Assembly (NCBI RefSeq): GCF_000499845.2
Contig: NC_023750.2
Span: 27,959,177-28,023,176, forward strand
Direction of reading: 5' to 3'
Length of the DNA: 64,000 nt
DNA from: Phaseolus vulgaris
Taxonomy: Eukaryota; Streptophyta; Magnoliopsida; Fabales; Fabaceae
Shown here: one piece after another, positions 21,780 to 32,989 of the stretch
Layout: every line of letters begins with the position of its first letter
Position numbering within the stretch: position 1 is the stretch's first letter
The notes under the pieces: model-generated
The model's database searches: none
What the model saw: the letters and a program-made list of their open reading frames with translations, nothing else
What the model was told of the DNA's origin: nothing
Position numbers and translations under genes: made by a program

Positions 21780-22964
21780 ATGACTGGCTATTCAAGTGGT
21801 GCATCTTACAAACAGCATTCTCCTTCCAAAGCTTCAGTCCTTGGTGAAGAAGAACATAGAAGAAGGAGGCATCACCATCATTCTCATGAAGAGAGCTATA
21901 ACCGTGACCAAAGATATCACCAAGTGTTCAACATTGCTTGTAAAAAAGTCCCTAGTTTTAATGGTGATAGTGATCCTAATGTGTATTTAGAATGGGAGAC
22001 TAAGGTTGACCATTATTTTCATGTGTATAAGGTCCAAGATGACCAAAAACTTAGATTAGTTTCTTTATCCTTTTTGGGCTATGCCAAAGAATGGTGGCAT
22101 AAAATTGTAATGGACATTATATATCGCAAGAAACCTCCCGTGGTTTCTTGGAATGCTTTGAAAGAGTGTATGCGCGCGAGGTTTGTTCCTCCTTCTAGGA
22201 AGGAACACTTGTTGAAGTTCCAAAGGCTTCCTCAAGGACATAGGATGGTAGATGAATACTTTAAAGATTTTGAAACAACTTTGACTAAAATGAATATGCA
22301 TGCTAATGAAGAGTCAAAGATTAAATGGTTTGTACGTGGTTTGAAAAGAGATATTAGAGATTTTGTAGAATTAAAAGAATATTCTTCTTTAAAGAGCGTG
22401 TTTCGCAAAGCCATCAAGGTAGAATCATATCTTTTGAACAAAACTTTCAAAAATACTCATGATGATGATTTCTACAACTCTTCTAGGAAGGATGCAAACA
22501 AAATTTCTCCTTCCAATTTTCCCAAACAAACCATGTTTCCAAGCAAAGTTTCTACTACAAATCTTTCTACTCCTAAGTCACCTACCAAAACTTCAAATAT
22601 CAAATGTTTTAAATGTTTAGGTTTTGGGCACATAGCTCTTCATTGTCCACAAAAGCAAATCTTAAAGATTAACAAGGTAAAACAAGACCTAACTCACCCA
22701 CCTACCACAAGTAAACAAGAAAAAGACAAAGAAGGCCAAGTTGACATGGGTCTTATCCTTTCACCTCCAAGGTGTTTTCCTTCCTTATCTTTTTCATTAC
22801 CCAAGGTTCCTATTTCACCACCATCTTGGTTAAAAAATGTTAGGGATAATTTGTTCATACCTCCTAATGGTTGTCACCATTTAAGAGGTCTTTTTCCCAA
22901 ACATCACATCATTCCCAAACAAATTTTTCCAACTTGGTCGATTTATAGAACCTCCTTTTTCTGA
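21780..22964 (+). CDS. gag: Gag protein of a TR-GAG retrotransposon
   Basis: 394 residues from the ATG at 21780 (MTGYSSG). An open frame extends upstream to 21630 but is hydrophobic and lies in the leader, so the internal ATG is preferred. Order: an Arg/His-rich segment (about residues 26-37), a Retrotrans_gag core (about residues 50-200; YLEWETKVDHYF, AKEWWHKIVMD, RARFVPP), a Ser/Thr/Lys-rich linker, then a CCHC knuckle CFKCLGFGHIALHC (about residues 277-290). The tail is conserved, with SPPRCFPSLSFSLPK and HHLRGLFPKH. It would form capsid and package RNA. The frame is intact. The tail is shared with the second TR-GAG element at 36545-41768. Confidence 0.88.
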   Translation: MTGYSSGASYKQHSPSKASVLGEEEHRRRRHHHHSHEESYNRDQRYHQVFNIACKKVPSFNGDSDPNVYLEWETKVDHYFHVYKVQDDQKLRLVSLSFLGYAKEWWHKIVMDIIYRKKPPVVSWNALKECMRARFVPPSRKEHLLKFQRLPQGHRMVDEYFKDFETTLTKMNMHANEESKIKWFVRGLKRDIRDFVELKEYSSLKSVFRKAIKVESYLLNKTFKNTHDDDFYNSSRKDANKISPSNFPKQTMFPSKVSTTNLSTPKSPTKTSNIKCFKCLGFGHIALHCPQKQILKINKVKQDLTHPPTTSKQEKDKEGQVDMGLILSPPRCFPSLSFSLPKVPISPPSWLKNVRDNLFIPPNGCHHLRGLFPKHHIIPKQIFPTWSIYRTSFF

Positions 22965-23093
22965 AATCCCATTATTTACAAATGCTAAGTCATGTTTACA
23001 TTTTTCTTCCACTTTTAATTGTAAAACTACACTGACTTTGTTATATGCAGGGATTCAGAATTCGTGGACGAATTCTCTCCAACTCGAGGAGTA

Positions 23094-23638
23094 TGATGAG
23101 AATCAAATAAAGGAGGCTTTTATTAATGGAGGAAGAGGACATCCACCCTCACATTTGAAGTTCTTCCTTCTAGTCTTCTCAAAATTAAAAGAAGACATAA
23201 AATAAAGATGAGGTCCAAGCCCAAAGCCCAAGCCCAAGCCCAAGAAGGCCAAAACCCAAAGAGCCCAAGTCCATCCCATGAGGGGCAAGGCCAAGCTTTG
23301 AAATACTCTTGTATAGTTTTAGGAGGTGTGGTTATTAAATAAAGGAGTGTGAAAATGTAAAATAAAGTCACATTACCCATGTGACTTAGGAGAGTGGTGT
23401 AGGTGTAGTTTTTGGGAGGTGTCATAGTAGAAAAAGGTCACACCTCCCATGTGACTTGTTTTTGGTGGGAATTTCAAATGAGTTTATTTGAAATTTCCCA
23501 CCTATTTTTCAGCACCTTAGGCTATAAATAGAGGTGCTTCCTTTGTAAAATTGAGATTGGAATTAATCTAAGAAAACTCTACTCAAATTTTGAGTGACCT
23601 TTGGAGAGCTTTTGGAGCCTTCTTCTCTAGTCTTATCT
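23094..23638 (+). repeat. TR-GAG-1 3' LTR, truncated
   Basis: The first 545 bp of the LTR, ending TCTTATCT, which corresponds to about 19953 in the 5' LTR. The remaining 470 bp or so are missing. Confidence 0.9.
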
Positions 23639-23902
23639 AGCCAATCAAACAATGTAAAAGAAACTATTTGCAGAATTTCAATCGGTTGAAACTTCATTTT
23701 AACTAGTTGTTTATGGCAGCAGCAAAAACAGAATTAAATCAAACAGTTTATACGGAGTGAGAGTGAGAGAGATTACACAACCAATTTATGCTGGTTCACT
23801 CAACCTTGAGCTACATCCAGTTCCCAGCACAACCAATGGGTTCCACTAGTAACCAATCACAGATTACAATACACACAATCACAAATAGGTGATCTTGATA
23901 CC
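23639..23902. repeat. 264-bp target duplication, right copy
   Basis: Same 264 bp as 19144-19407. It then runs on without interruption into ACAAGAACCACTC, so this copy carries the uninterrupted (empty) target site. It directly abuts the truncated 3' LTR of the TR-GAG element. Confidence 0.92.
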
Positions 23903-24592
23903 ACAAGAACCACTCACCCTCTTTGCTAAACACACAACCTTAGTCAAAACAACCTCTGACCTTACAGTTTTTCACACACTTCACAAGTTTATAAAAGAAC
24001 AAATACAAGAATCAGAAAGGAACAAATTACACCTTAATTTACAAGAATCATAGAGCTCCTAAGATTAGACCTTGAACCAGTGCACAACTATTTAGCAATC
24101 TTGCAAAACTTGATTTGAATCTCCTCTCAAAAACAATTTCAATCTCACTATAAATGTGTTTACTTGTTTTTTTTTTTTGAAATACAAAGAGAAGCCATAT
24201 TTATAGCTCTTAAAACTAGCCGTTCTAAGCAGTCAATCATGAGCCAAAACAGTTTTGATCCAATTGAAAACAGATCCAACAGGTTTTTGAAAAGATGTTA
24301 TGAAATGAGACAATCAACCGATTGAAAAGTCATTTTAACCGGTTGAATTCGTTAGTCAGTTATTTAACCAAGTCAAAAACAGTTTTGAAAACCTTCAATC
24401 AAGCTAAGTGACAAACAATCGATTATATCGTGATTTCAACTGGTTGTTTTTCTCTTTGCTTAGAAAAAACACTTTTCTATTTTAAAATAGATTGAACTAG
24501 CTTGTGCAAGGGACTAGGAATGATATTTACAAGAATTCTAAACAACCTAAACTAAGCTCAAACCAAAAGAAGCACAGCTTCAACCTTCAACA

Positions 24593-25416
24593 CATATTTG
24601 AAACATCAAAGCTCTCATGTTCTACAATTGCTAATATGTTATATGCACCATGCCTAAAGGAGGAAGACAAGGTTCATCAGGATGTAATTATAAATATGAA
24701 TTTAAGCTTGGTCAACCAATTATGCTTAGAAGTGCTAAGTTAATATTTCAACCTAGATGGTTAAAGACAAAAGTGTCAAGATTATGGGTTCTCAAATAAA
24801 TCAGGACTAATGGAACTATAGAACTTGAAAACCCATACTTAAGAAGAACTAAAGTTGTAACCAAGAAATTGTTGCAACAAAGAGGTTGTCCACCTTGAGA
24901 GAAGCAGAAGTCAAGCTATATGACGTTAAACAAACACTTTCTGGGAGGCAAGTTAGTTTAAATTTTATTCATTTAGTGTTGATTTGTTTTTTTTTTTTTT
25001 TTGAGATTAGTTGATAAAATCCATTATTTTGCATAAATGTGTACATTTTAGTATAGGGAAACTCGCTTAGGCAAGTTATAACTTGCTTAGGCAAGATTCC
25101 ACTTATACAATCTCACCTGAGTGAGATTCAACTCTCCTAAGCGAGTTTAGCGACCCAAAATTATGTAATTAAGGGCAACCCAATCCCTGTATGCCTCCAG
25201 AGTAGTTTGAAGCTTATGTAGCTTGGTCTGGGGACTGGTATTATTCAGAGGGCAGATCCAACAAATGAAGCATGATCATCTACAGTTGTAGATGAGGACT
25301 TTAATAAAGAGCTTAATGAATTTTTAAGAAGAGAAGATAGAGCATAAAGAACAAAATCTTGGTTTTATCTTTCTAGTTTTATTTTCTTTTCAGTTATTTA
25401 AATTTCTTTTATCTTT
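24593..25416 (+). pseudogene. Decayed gypsy 3' end plus start of its LTR
   Basis: Around 24900-24960 the + strand can be read as VKLYDVKQTLSGRQVSLN, resembling the 'LxGRQP' tail found at the end of some plant gypsy coding regions. From about 25012 (TGATAAAATCCATTATTTTG) an LTR-like stretch follows, with CTCGCTTAGGCAAG and CTAAGCGAG words. It is too decayed for domain calls, and a chance resemblance is possible. The rest of the interval shows nothing recognisable. Confidence 0.35.
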
Positions 25417-25421
25417 CTAGT

Positions 25422-26165
25422 TGTTCTCGTCGATTGACTCTGGGAGTAGGTTGTGACTCCGTCTGCCTCTGCTGAAGTTTGCTCTTTCCGCGAGATGTTG
25501 GAACGCGACTCCGTTTGAAACAAAGGGGGCCCTACCTGTTGATTGCACTCCGACGATCAAGTCAATACTGCGCTAAGAAACAATGAGTAAGTAAGCAAGT
25601 GGTTTCATTCTTAGAAATGGTGTACCTTTACCAGGGATCTCTAGTCCCTTTTATAGACTACCTTTAGGTTACTTCATTGTAAAATCCCTTCTCTCACGAG
25701 AACCTTATCTCGAGTGAAAGTAGGTTTGATGGGAGGACAGTCTGTTACGATGTCACACAATCTTAGTGCAACAACCGCACAAAATCTTCCTCCTTGGAGT
25801 GCATAATCTTAGCAGCATGGCCGCCAGGGTACCAACTCATGTACCAGCATCATGAGGCCCATATGTTACTGTAGGCGCTCTAGCCTTTACGTATCATGCA
25901 TGCAGCTTACCCCTGAAAACCCTAACGCTCTTGGTCCTAGGCGTCTTTATGGAATATTTACTTGTGTTAGACCCAAATGTACTATACACACCACATGCAC
26001 TTTCTCACTGATTAGGCCTTACATGTATACGGGTTTCAACAGACGCATTCTTGGGGACCACTTACGTGACCCATTAACTCAACCAGACCACCGAGCTGAC
26101 CTGCTCGACACAGGTGCCGATGTCCAATGACCTGAGCACCGAGACCAGCGCTCTAGTCCAGTACA
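25422..26165 (-). repeat. Solo LTR R1 (gypsy type)
   Basis: 744 bp, minus orientation (TGTACTGGACTAGAGCGC... to ...CGACGAGAACA), flanked by a perfect TSD CTAGT (25417-25421 and 26166-26170). It contains GTTGATTGCACTCCGACGATCAAG, a motif shared with R2 and R3. No internal region is attached, so it is a solo LTR. Confidence 0.82.
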
Positions 26166-26280
26166 CTAGTTATTTTTTTCAATTGTTTATTTTTTGTTTA
26201 TTTTATTTGATTATTTGTTATTTTTCTTTTTCAATTGTTTAATTTGCTTGTATTGTTATTGTTGAATTATTTTATATTCA
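26166..26280. repeat. 115-bp AT-rich repeat, copy 1
   Basis: CTAGTTATTTTTTTCAATTG... up to ...GTTGAATTATTTT. It recurs at 27047-27161 after R2 with small differences, so an LTR-plus-flank unit looks duplicated. Confidence 0.8.
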
Positions 26281-27046
26281 TGTCGGTTGACTGTGTTGCA
26301 AGTTGACTTTAGGTTGAACGCGACCTCCTAGGTCTGTCTCCTCTAGAACTAGAATCGTGTCTCCTTCTTGTGCTTGGAATAAGGCTTCGTTGGGAGAGAG
26401 CGCACCCTACCTGTTGATTACACTCCAACGATCAAGTCAGCTAGGGTTCACCGAAAAAGCAACAATTTAGTAAGATGTGCGAAAAATAGTGTACCTTTTC
26501 CTGGAGACCTGATCTCCTTTTTATCACTGCTCATGCAACATGCAACCACTCTCCCTAGAGCTCAGCGAATCTTAACTCAAAATAATTAAACTTTTATTGG
26601 CAACAGAAAACCACTTGTTGTGGGCACCAATGATCTTTAGGTGTTATCCGCAGGCCCACTTTCTGTTACCCAAGCATCCCCCTAGATTACTAGGGTTAAT
26701 AGCAACTAGCCACATGTAACAAATATGCAATAGAAACATGCAACAGATTTATAACAGAGAAAATATTGTAAAAAATAACGGGATTATATTCACCACACAA
26801 ATATATCTTTTAACAGATGCAACAATGAAATTACTTTGTGTACCCATGCTGCGCTTTGGGCCCAACTTGACCAAAGTGGTTGGCCCAGGTTTACATAGGC
26901 CCAAACACCGAGCAGGTCTCTCGTAGCGCAAAGGAACCAAGCAGGCCTCGTGGTACAAAAGAACCGAGCATACGAAAATACTACCTGAGCACAAGTTCCG
27001 ATGTTCGATCACCTGAGCACCGAGACCAGCGTTTTGGTCTAGTACA
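26281..27046 (-). repeat. LTR R2, diverged relative of R1
   Basis: 766 bp, minus orientation (TGTACTAGACCAAAACGC... to ...AACCGACA). It shares end sequences and the CCAACGATCAAGTCAG motif with R1 but differs strongly inside. The right flank CTAGT equals R1's, but no matching left flank is present, so it did not arrive as a simple insertion here. Confidence 0.75.
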
Positions 27047-27161
27047 CTAGTTATTTTTTTTTCAATTGTTTATTTTTGTTTATTTTATTTTATTATTTTT
27101 GTTTTTCAGTTGTTTAATTTGCTTGTATTGTTATTGTTGAATTATTTTCAGTTTTAATTTA
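27047..27161. repeat. 115-bp AT-rich repeat, copy 2
   Basis: Second copy of 26166-26280, diverging after GTTGAATTATTTT. Confidence 0.8.
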
Positions 27162-27698
27162 ATTATTTCATTATTTTGTAGTTTTATTTTTCTTAAATAA
27201 TAACTGCAATATTAAAATTGAATTGTGAAAAAAATTATTAATTAGACTTTGTGTTGGATATTAAACAATGAAATGAATTATACATAGGTTGGAAAAGAAA
27301 ATGTCATTGAATCCATATTCAAATGTGATTGAAATTAGGATACATAAAAATTTAACAGGATGATTAATTAGAACAGAGAATGACAAAACAATAAACAATG
27401 AGACTAATTAAACCAAGTAAGGGTGTGAACCATAAATAGTTTTGAGAGTTTTACTGATAAATTGATAGTTGTGGTTACTTAATTTTTATTTTATGTTACA
27501 TCATAAAAGAGCGTGAAGATGATTGAGGGATTTGTGTTAATTAAGAACCTAGGGTCAAATAGCCAACCTTTATGTAACTAGAATTCATTTTTTTATAACC
27601 TTTTTGACCCAAGAATTTTTGTTATTATTACACCCTAAACCTTGAATGATATATTTTCCTACCCATTGGCATGTTTAAGGAAGGAGAACATATATACA

Positions 27699-27732
<34 letters not shown>

Positions 27733-28334
27733 ATAAATGGAATGGTTGGTTCTAGTTGTTGAGAGTTTAAATAAATCAGTTTCTAGAAATAGGAATAATC
27801 TATTCTTATTGATTAAAAAAACTTCATGTTAAAATGATGAATAAAGTAAAAATAAATGAGGAAAAGTGGGAAGTCAAAGAAAATGGTGATTAGATAACAC
27901 ATATGTACTGTAATTGGATTGTAGGTACGCTCTTCTTCTTTAAAATGTGCATTTTGTTATCTTAAAAGTCAATACTTTTTGGAAGCCCAACCTCATTATA
28001 ACCATGTAAAAGACCTTCAGATTCACATTTCTAATATGATTGTGATATGGAAATGAAATGAAAAGCAACTGTGATTTGTTAGGATTCGGTGAAAATAGAG
28101 AGAAACACTTACCTGTGAGCATGTGAGAAGGAATGAATTGTTATTTTATTGTTTTAGTTTGATCCTAAAAGTTGATTATATCTATATTTTTCTATATTTG
28201 AAATTGGAAGCAACATCAATTTCTAATTTAATTTGTAGTGGATAAAAGTTTTTTTGATATTTAAATTCAACTATAATTTATTTATATTTATTTACTTTTC
28301 TTGAAGACAAATAAGATTCTAAGTTGGAGGGAGT
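27162..28334. other. AT-rich interval without recognisable genes
   Basis: Low-complexity AT-rich DNA with a compound (AT)n(GT)n microsatellite at about 27695-27733. No conserved open frame or transposon end was found. Confidence 0.7.
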
Positions 28335-29419
28335 TGATAAGTGTCATATTTCAGTAATATTTCATATTAAAAGACAGATACTTATGGATATTTATTGATA
28401 AAATAAATATAATTTAACCCCTAATTTATGAATTTAAACATTTTAACATATTTTGTGATTATAATATGAATAATTACAATATATTCTCAAATTTGTGTAA
28501 ATTTCAGGATTCTGAGGGAAAATGGAGTTGGAAGGGCTAAAGGAGAATAAATAATATGAAAAGGGAAGATTGGTACGCTTAACCCAAAAACTCACCTAAG
28601 CCAGAAGCACTCCAGAGGAACTCACCTAAGCGAGCACAATCTCGCCCAAGTGAGGTCACTCCAAAGTAGTTGGGCTTTTTTCTCGTCCAACTCACCCAAG
28701 CAAGTTGTAGCTCGCCTAGGCCAGAAGTTACTTAGCCCAAGTCCAATTAGGTTAAATATGAGGCGTGCGACATAACCCTAGACATCATTGGGAGAATAGA
28801 AGGTGATAAAAAATCCTAAAGGAGACATTCGTCAAAGAGAAACATCCTAGATCCTTTACAAAAAAAAATGTATATTGTGGCGGTTATTTTCGTATAAACT
28901 GGCATTTATAACTGCCACAATATACGCTTGTGGTGGTTTTACGCTACCCGCCGCAACACTTGCGACTTTAAACATAGTGTAAGTAGTGGCGGTTTTTATA
29001 TGTAAGTAGTGTTAGTTATAACTATTGCAATTTAATTCATTGAAAAAAATTATGGCGCCATAATATAAGTAAGTAGTGGCGTTTTTAACTGACGTAATTT
29101 TAATTCTGAATAAATAAGATTTAACCACCACTTTTTTATAATTTGTTTTATACAATTAACCTAAACCTAATATATTTTTATAATAAAATAAAATAATGTA
29201 TAAAATTATAATCATCCATTTATTTCATTGAAAATTAAAGCACACATAATATTGTTCAAAAGTTTATACATAATTGAAAATTAAAACACATAAAAAGTTC
29301 ATACATCTCTAATCAAGTTTAAAATTAAAACACACATCCTTAATCAATTTTGCTTCCAACACATGATCATATTACTTGATTAGGTGATGGAGCACCACCT
29401 CCATTATCTGACGCCTGAA

Positions 29420-32400
29420 ATAAATAATTTTTAAGTTAATGAATTTGTATGTTTATAATTATAAAATAAAAGACACCAATAAATACTTAAATATATTAAT
29501 ACCTCATTGGTGGATGCATGAACCAAATTAGCTGTCATTGCAGCAAAATGTTCTGAAACATCTTTTCTTGAAGCAATATATGCAAGCAAAGTGTGCATTT
29601 GATTTTTCACAGTTGCAAGCTCATTTTCCATTTGAGTTACCATGTCCTCCACATTTGATGAAGTTGAACTAGAGGAAGCATGGTTCATACCACTTAGCCT
29701 TGTTGTGGATCCTTTGAAAGTAAGGTTGGGACAAGCTCCATACGATAGCCCTCTAACTCGACCCGGATGCTCCTTACCAAATATGACACCAATTGGATCT
29801 TCTGGAGATATATCTGAACCACCTTTTGGATTTGTCAACATTAGTTCATCAATTTTTTCCTGGATAAAATTGAAACAAAATCAAATCCTAAAGAATGTCA
29901 TATGTGACGTGATCATAATTCAGATGCTGCTGAGATTATACAAGGTTGCTGGAAAACTAATCCCACAATTCAGAAATATCTATCAAATGGTTGAACTCTC
30001 AACTACAACTACAACATAGATTCCAAACAGCATGAGCATTTACAGGTAATCAGGATGCTTACCCAGAAGGGAGATTTGATGTATTCAGGGTTATGATCAA
30101 GATATGTATGCAAGCAGTCCAATATATCATCATGATGAATATATAATTATCAAAGCAATCCAAACACTTACCCCAATTTCCAGCGCCTCATCATTCACAT
30201 ATGTGCCATTTTTCCTCTTATGTGTGATCTTCCACATTTCAGCTTGTCCAATATTCTTACCAGTCTCAACTTTCTATATGTTCCACAATAATATAAGTAT
30301 AATGTGGCGAAAATTATAATATATTAAAATAGATATCAAAATATAAGTAAACAAATACCATTTCTTCTTCTTGACAAAGACATAGCACCACCAGTGTGAG
30401 GAATAATTTGCCTCTTCCTTATATCTCTGTTTCTATTACACATTTTCTACAAAGTGAAAATGAAATTAGTTTTGTGTAAACATAAAGTAAGCATTAACAA
30501 TAAAAAAAAAAAAAAAAGTTTACCACTGTAGAAGGCCTCAAACGATAATCAACAAAAAAAACCAATTGTTTCATGTTTAATCCATGTGGAACATTCTTGA
30601 TGAGGTCACTTCTGCTCATAAGTGGGTCATAAAATTCATTCCAAAGCTTGCATATGTATTCCCTCCACAGTTTCCCAATTTTAAACATAACATCTCTTTT
30701 AGCCAAATCTTCATTTACCCTAACCAAAACTGAGACTTCAAAAAAAGAAAAAAAATTAGTGCAAATGTATTGAATAAATTAAAGTTATTTCAATGTAAGT
30801 TTTATTACCTTTAGTGTACTCTCTCACACTGTATCCTTGTAATTATCTGGCAAAGTCAACCACTTTTCAAAACTAATAGAGAACAATACATTATTTGCTG
30901 CTACCTGTCTACAAACTCCAGCAAGTAGACTAGATGCTTCTCCAATTGGTTGAAAATTGTCATCATAGTTCACCACCACACGTAATCCGTTAGATAAGTT
31001 ATGAGTATCCCTAACCTTCACCTTTAGTTTTTTACTAACTCCTTCCCCATCTATAAAAATCCAAATACATTATTTCATGTGCAGTGAAACTTATTACAGT
31101 TAAAGAAAAAAACAAAAGATTTTACCTATAGCATCAACAAACCAATAATGGTTTGACTACCTTGATTTTCTTGGTTGCACTCTTTCAGGTTCAGACTTAG
31201 AAGTTGGTTGTGCTGGTGCAGATTCAGAAGTTGCTCAGTTTCAGATGATTCAGGATTTTCAGATTCAGTCTGTGGTAGTGAAACTTGTGAAGCTTATGGT
31301 TGTGGAACTTGTGAAGCTTATGATAGTGGAACTTGTGAACTTTGTGGTTGTGTAGGTTATGAGGTTTGTAGATGTATAGATTGAGAAGTTTGTGGTAGTA
31401 GAGATCTAAATGGACTTGCAGAAGTAGTTCTTGTCTAGTCCTGTGTAGCAGAAGGCGTAGCATTAATGTCTACATAGTTGGCCACAAATTTGTCTGAACC
31501 AGCAACTGACTTAAGCAAGTTCTTGATCCTTTTAGGTTTAGGAATATTTGCACATAAAAATGAAGTAATCAACAACATAATTTAAATTTGAAGATATATT
31601 AAAAGTGAAGATATATTAAAAACGAAGATATATTAATAGCTTCATACATGCACATACTATATGAATGAACATATTAATAATGCAACTAAACCAAGGTTAT
31701 TATTACTCTGATATTGAGTCATTTTCATGAAGTTCATCATCACTGATGTCCTCATTTAGTAATTCATCATCTTCATCCTCCCTAAATAATGCCAATTGGT
31801 CAAAGTTGCTGAAAAATTCATTTAAGTCTTGTTGTAGACACGGTTCTACTTCACAAACTTCACCATCTCCTTCTCCCATATCATATAAGTCTCGTGGTTC
31901 CCAATGGACAACAATTGACCATTCCTTATTCACCTCATCATCTATATAATATACCATCTCAGCTTGTGAAGCTTCAATGTATGGATCATGCTGCTCACGA
32001 TCTCCCGTGTGAATTAACCTTGAAAAATTAATACAAGTGAAACCCCAAGGATCCTTCCTCAACCCCCAGTCCCTTGTGGTGTCACCCCATTTACATTTGA
32101 ACAAGGTAACCTTAAAATGACCATAGTAGTTAAGCTCAATTATATCTTCTAATTTTCCATAATATGCCAAATCTGCTTGTCTAATGTTTTCATCTGCACC
32201 CCTTGCAACACATGATGTTGAAGAAGTTAAGAACACTCCACAGATTTGGGTTTTTAAGTCATGTTCTCGACTTTCAGTTCTAAATTTGAAAACATTTACA
32301 TTAAAGGAATAAATTCTTCAAGCATGTGTTGTTGGACCTTGAGCTACATACTTCAAATCAGTTGCAATTGTAAAATGTCAGGGTTATTAATCTACAAAAA

Positions 32401-32765
32401 TAATGATTGTTGTCAGTATATCTTTGAAATTGAATTTTCTAACTTGTAAAAACATATTGTACCTACCCTTTGAGGAAACCAATTCAAGAAATCCTTATTG
32501 ACAATCTTCTCTAGCTCTGTATTTGGAATTCTTCTCCCTCTAGACCTTCTTCGTAAATGTTGTCTAAATTCCCTAGGAAAAAATTTGAAACCAATATATT
32601 ACTAATAATTCCATAAAAGACAACTTTTCTATATAATTAGATTTATATTGAGTGTTAATACTCACTCAATGTAAGGTTGAACTTGAGGGCAATTAAATAA
32701 TACATATCGATGTGCATGCGTTCTGTAGGTCTATTATGCAGTGTCTTCAAACCATAATGGCATTG
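29420..32765 (-). pseudogene. CACTA transposase, C-terminal half (DUF4216 and Ptta/En/Spm regions)
   Basis: Read leftward. The tail of a DUF4218-like region (about 32765-32655; HRYVLFNCPQVQPYIE) is preceded by two stops. A segment resembling the known linker (about 32575-32465; KIVNKDFLNWFPQR) leads into a DUF4216 domain (32236-31703 and slightly upstream; ADLAYYGKLEDIIELNYYG, LRKDPWGFTCINFSRL). A P/Q/S-rich linker with 24-bp repeats lies at about 31130-31450. Ptta/En/Spm blocks follow at 31021-30824, 30727-30494, about 30440-30380 (HTGGAMSLSRRR), about 30270-30160 and 29841-29500 (PGRVRGLSYGACPN). GT/AG-flanked introns separate them. The DDE catalytic region is absent. Family roles are from general knowledge; exon ends are approximate. 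Confidence 0.8.
31265..31350. repeat. 24-bp tandem repeat in the transposase linker
   Basis: Three to four copies of GGAACTTGTGAAGCTTATGG plus TTGT/ATAGT. On the coding strand this is the Q/P/S-rich linker. It expands by whole codons, so the frame is unaffected. Confidence 0.75.
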
Positions 32766-32989
32766 AGTTATACTATCATGAAGGAAAGAAAATTTCTTTT
32801 CTCATAAACCACTTCCATATCATTTTTATAAATATTATTTGTTTAATCATACTTTGATTTATAAATAACTGATACCCCTTCACCTCAAAAACCCATTTTC
32901 CCCAACCAATTTCTCTGAGATTTGCAATAAAAGAAATGGCGTCTTTACTATGAATAAAACATAAATAAACTGTGAAAGGAAATGCCACT

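Larger units (their letters stand above)
19408..23638 (+). mobile_element. TR-GAG element 1: gag-only LTR retrotransposon, 3' LTR truncated
   Basis: 5' LTR 19408-20422 (1015 bp, TGATGAG...CATCA), primer site TGGTATCATGAGTC (20426-20439), long AT-rich leader, one gag gene (21780-22964), a purine-rich stretch and a 3' LTR (23094-23638) that stops after about 545 bp. There is no protease, RT or integrase, so it needs another element to move. Over the shared LTR part I noticed one difference, so it is young. The 3' truncation is joined to a second copy of the host target. Confidence 0.9.
19031..24592 (-). repeat. Copia 5' LTR, split by a TR-GAG element
   Basis: The LTR inner end is at 19031 (…CAATTCAAACA on the minus strand); the outer end is probably near 24592 (minus strand TGTTGAAGG). 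It is interrupted by the element at 19408-23638 and by a 264-bp duplication, leaving roughly 1.07 kb of LTR proper. It carries several (A)ACCGGTTG/AATCGGTTG words (near 19180, 24309, 24338 and 24440). The right end is a best guess. Confidence 0.6.

Noticed and set aside
25852..26130. 92-codon frame
   Set aside because: Entirely inside solo LTR R1, which has a perfect TSD; not a gene.
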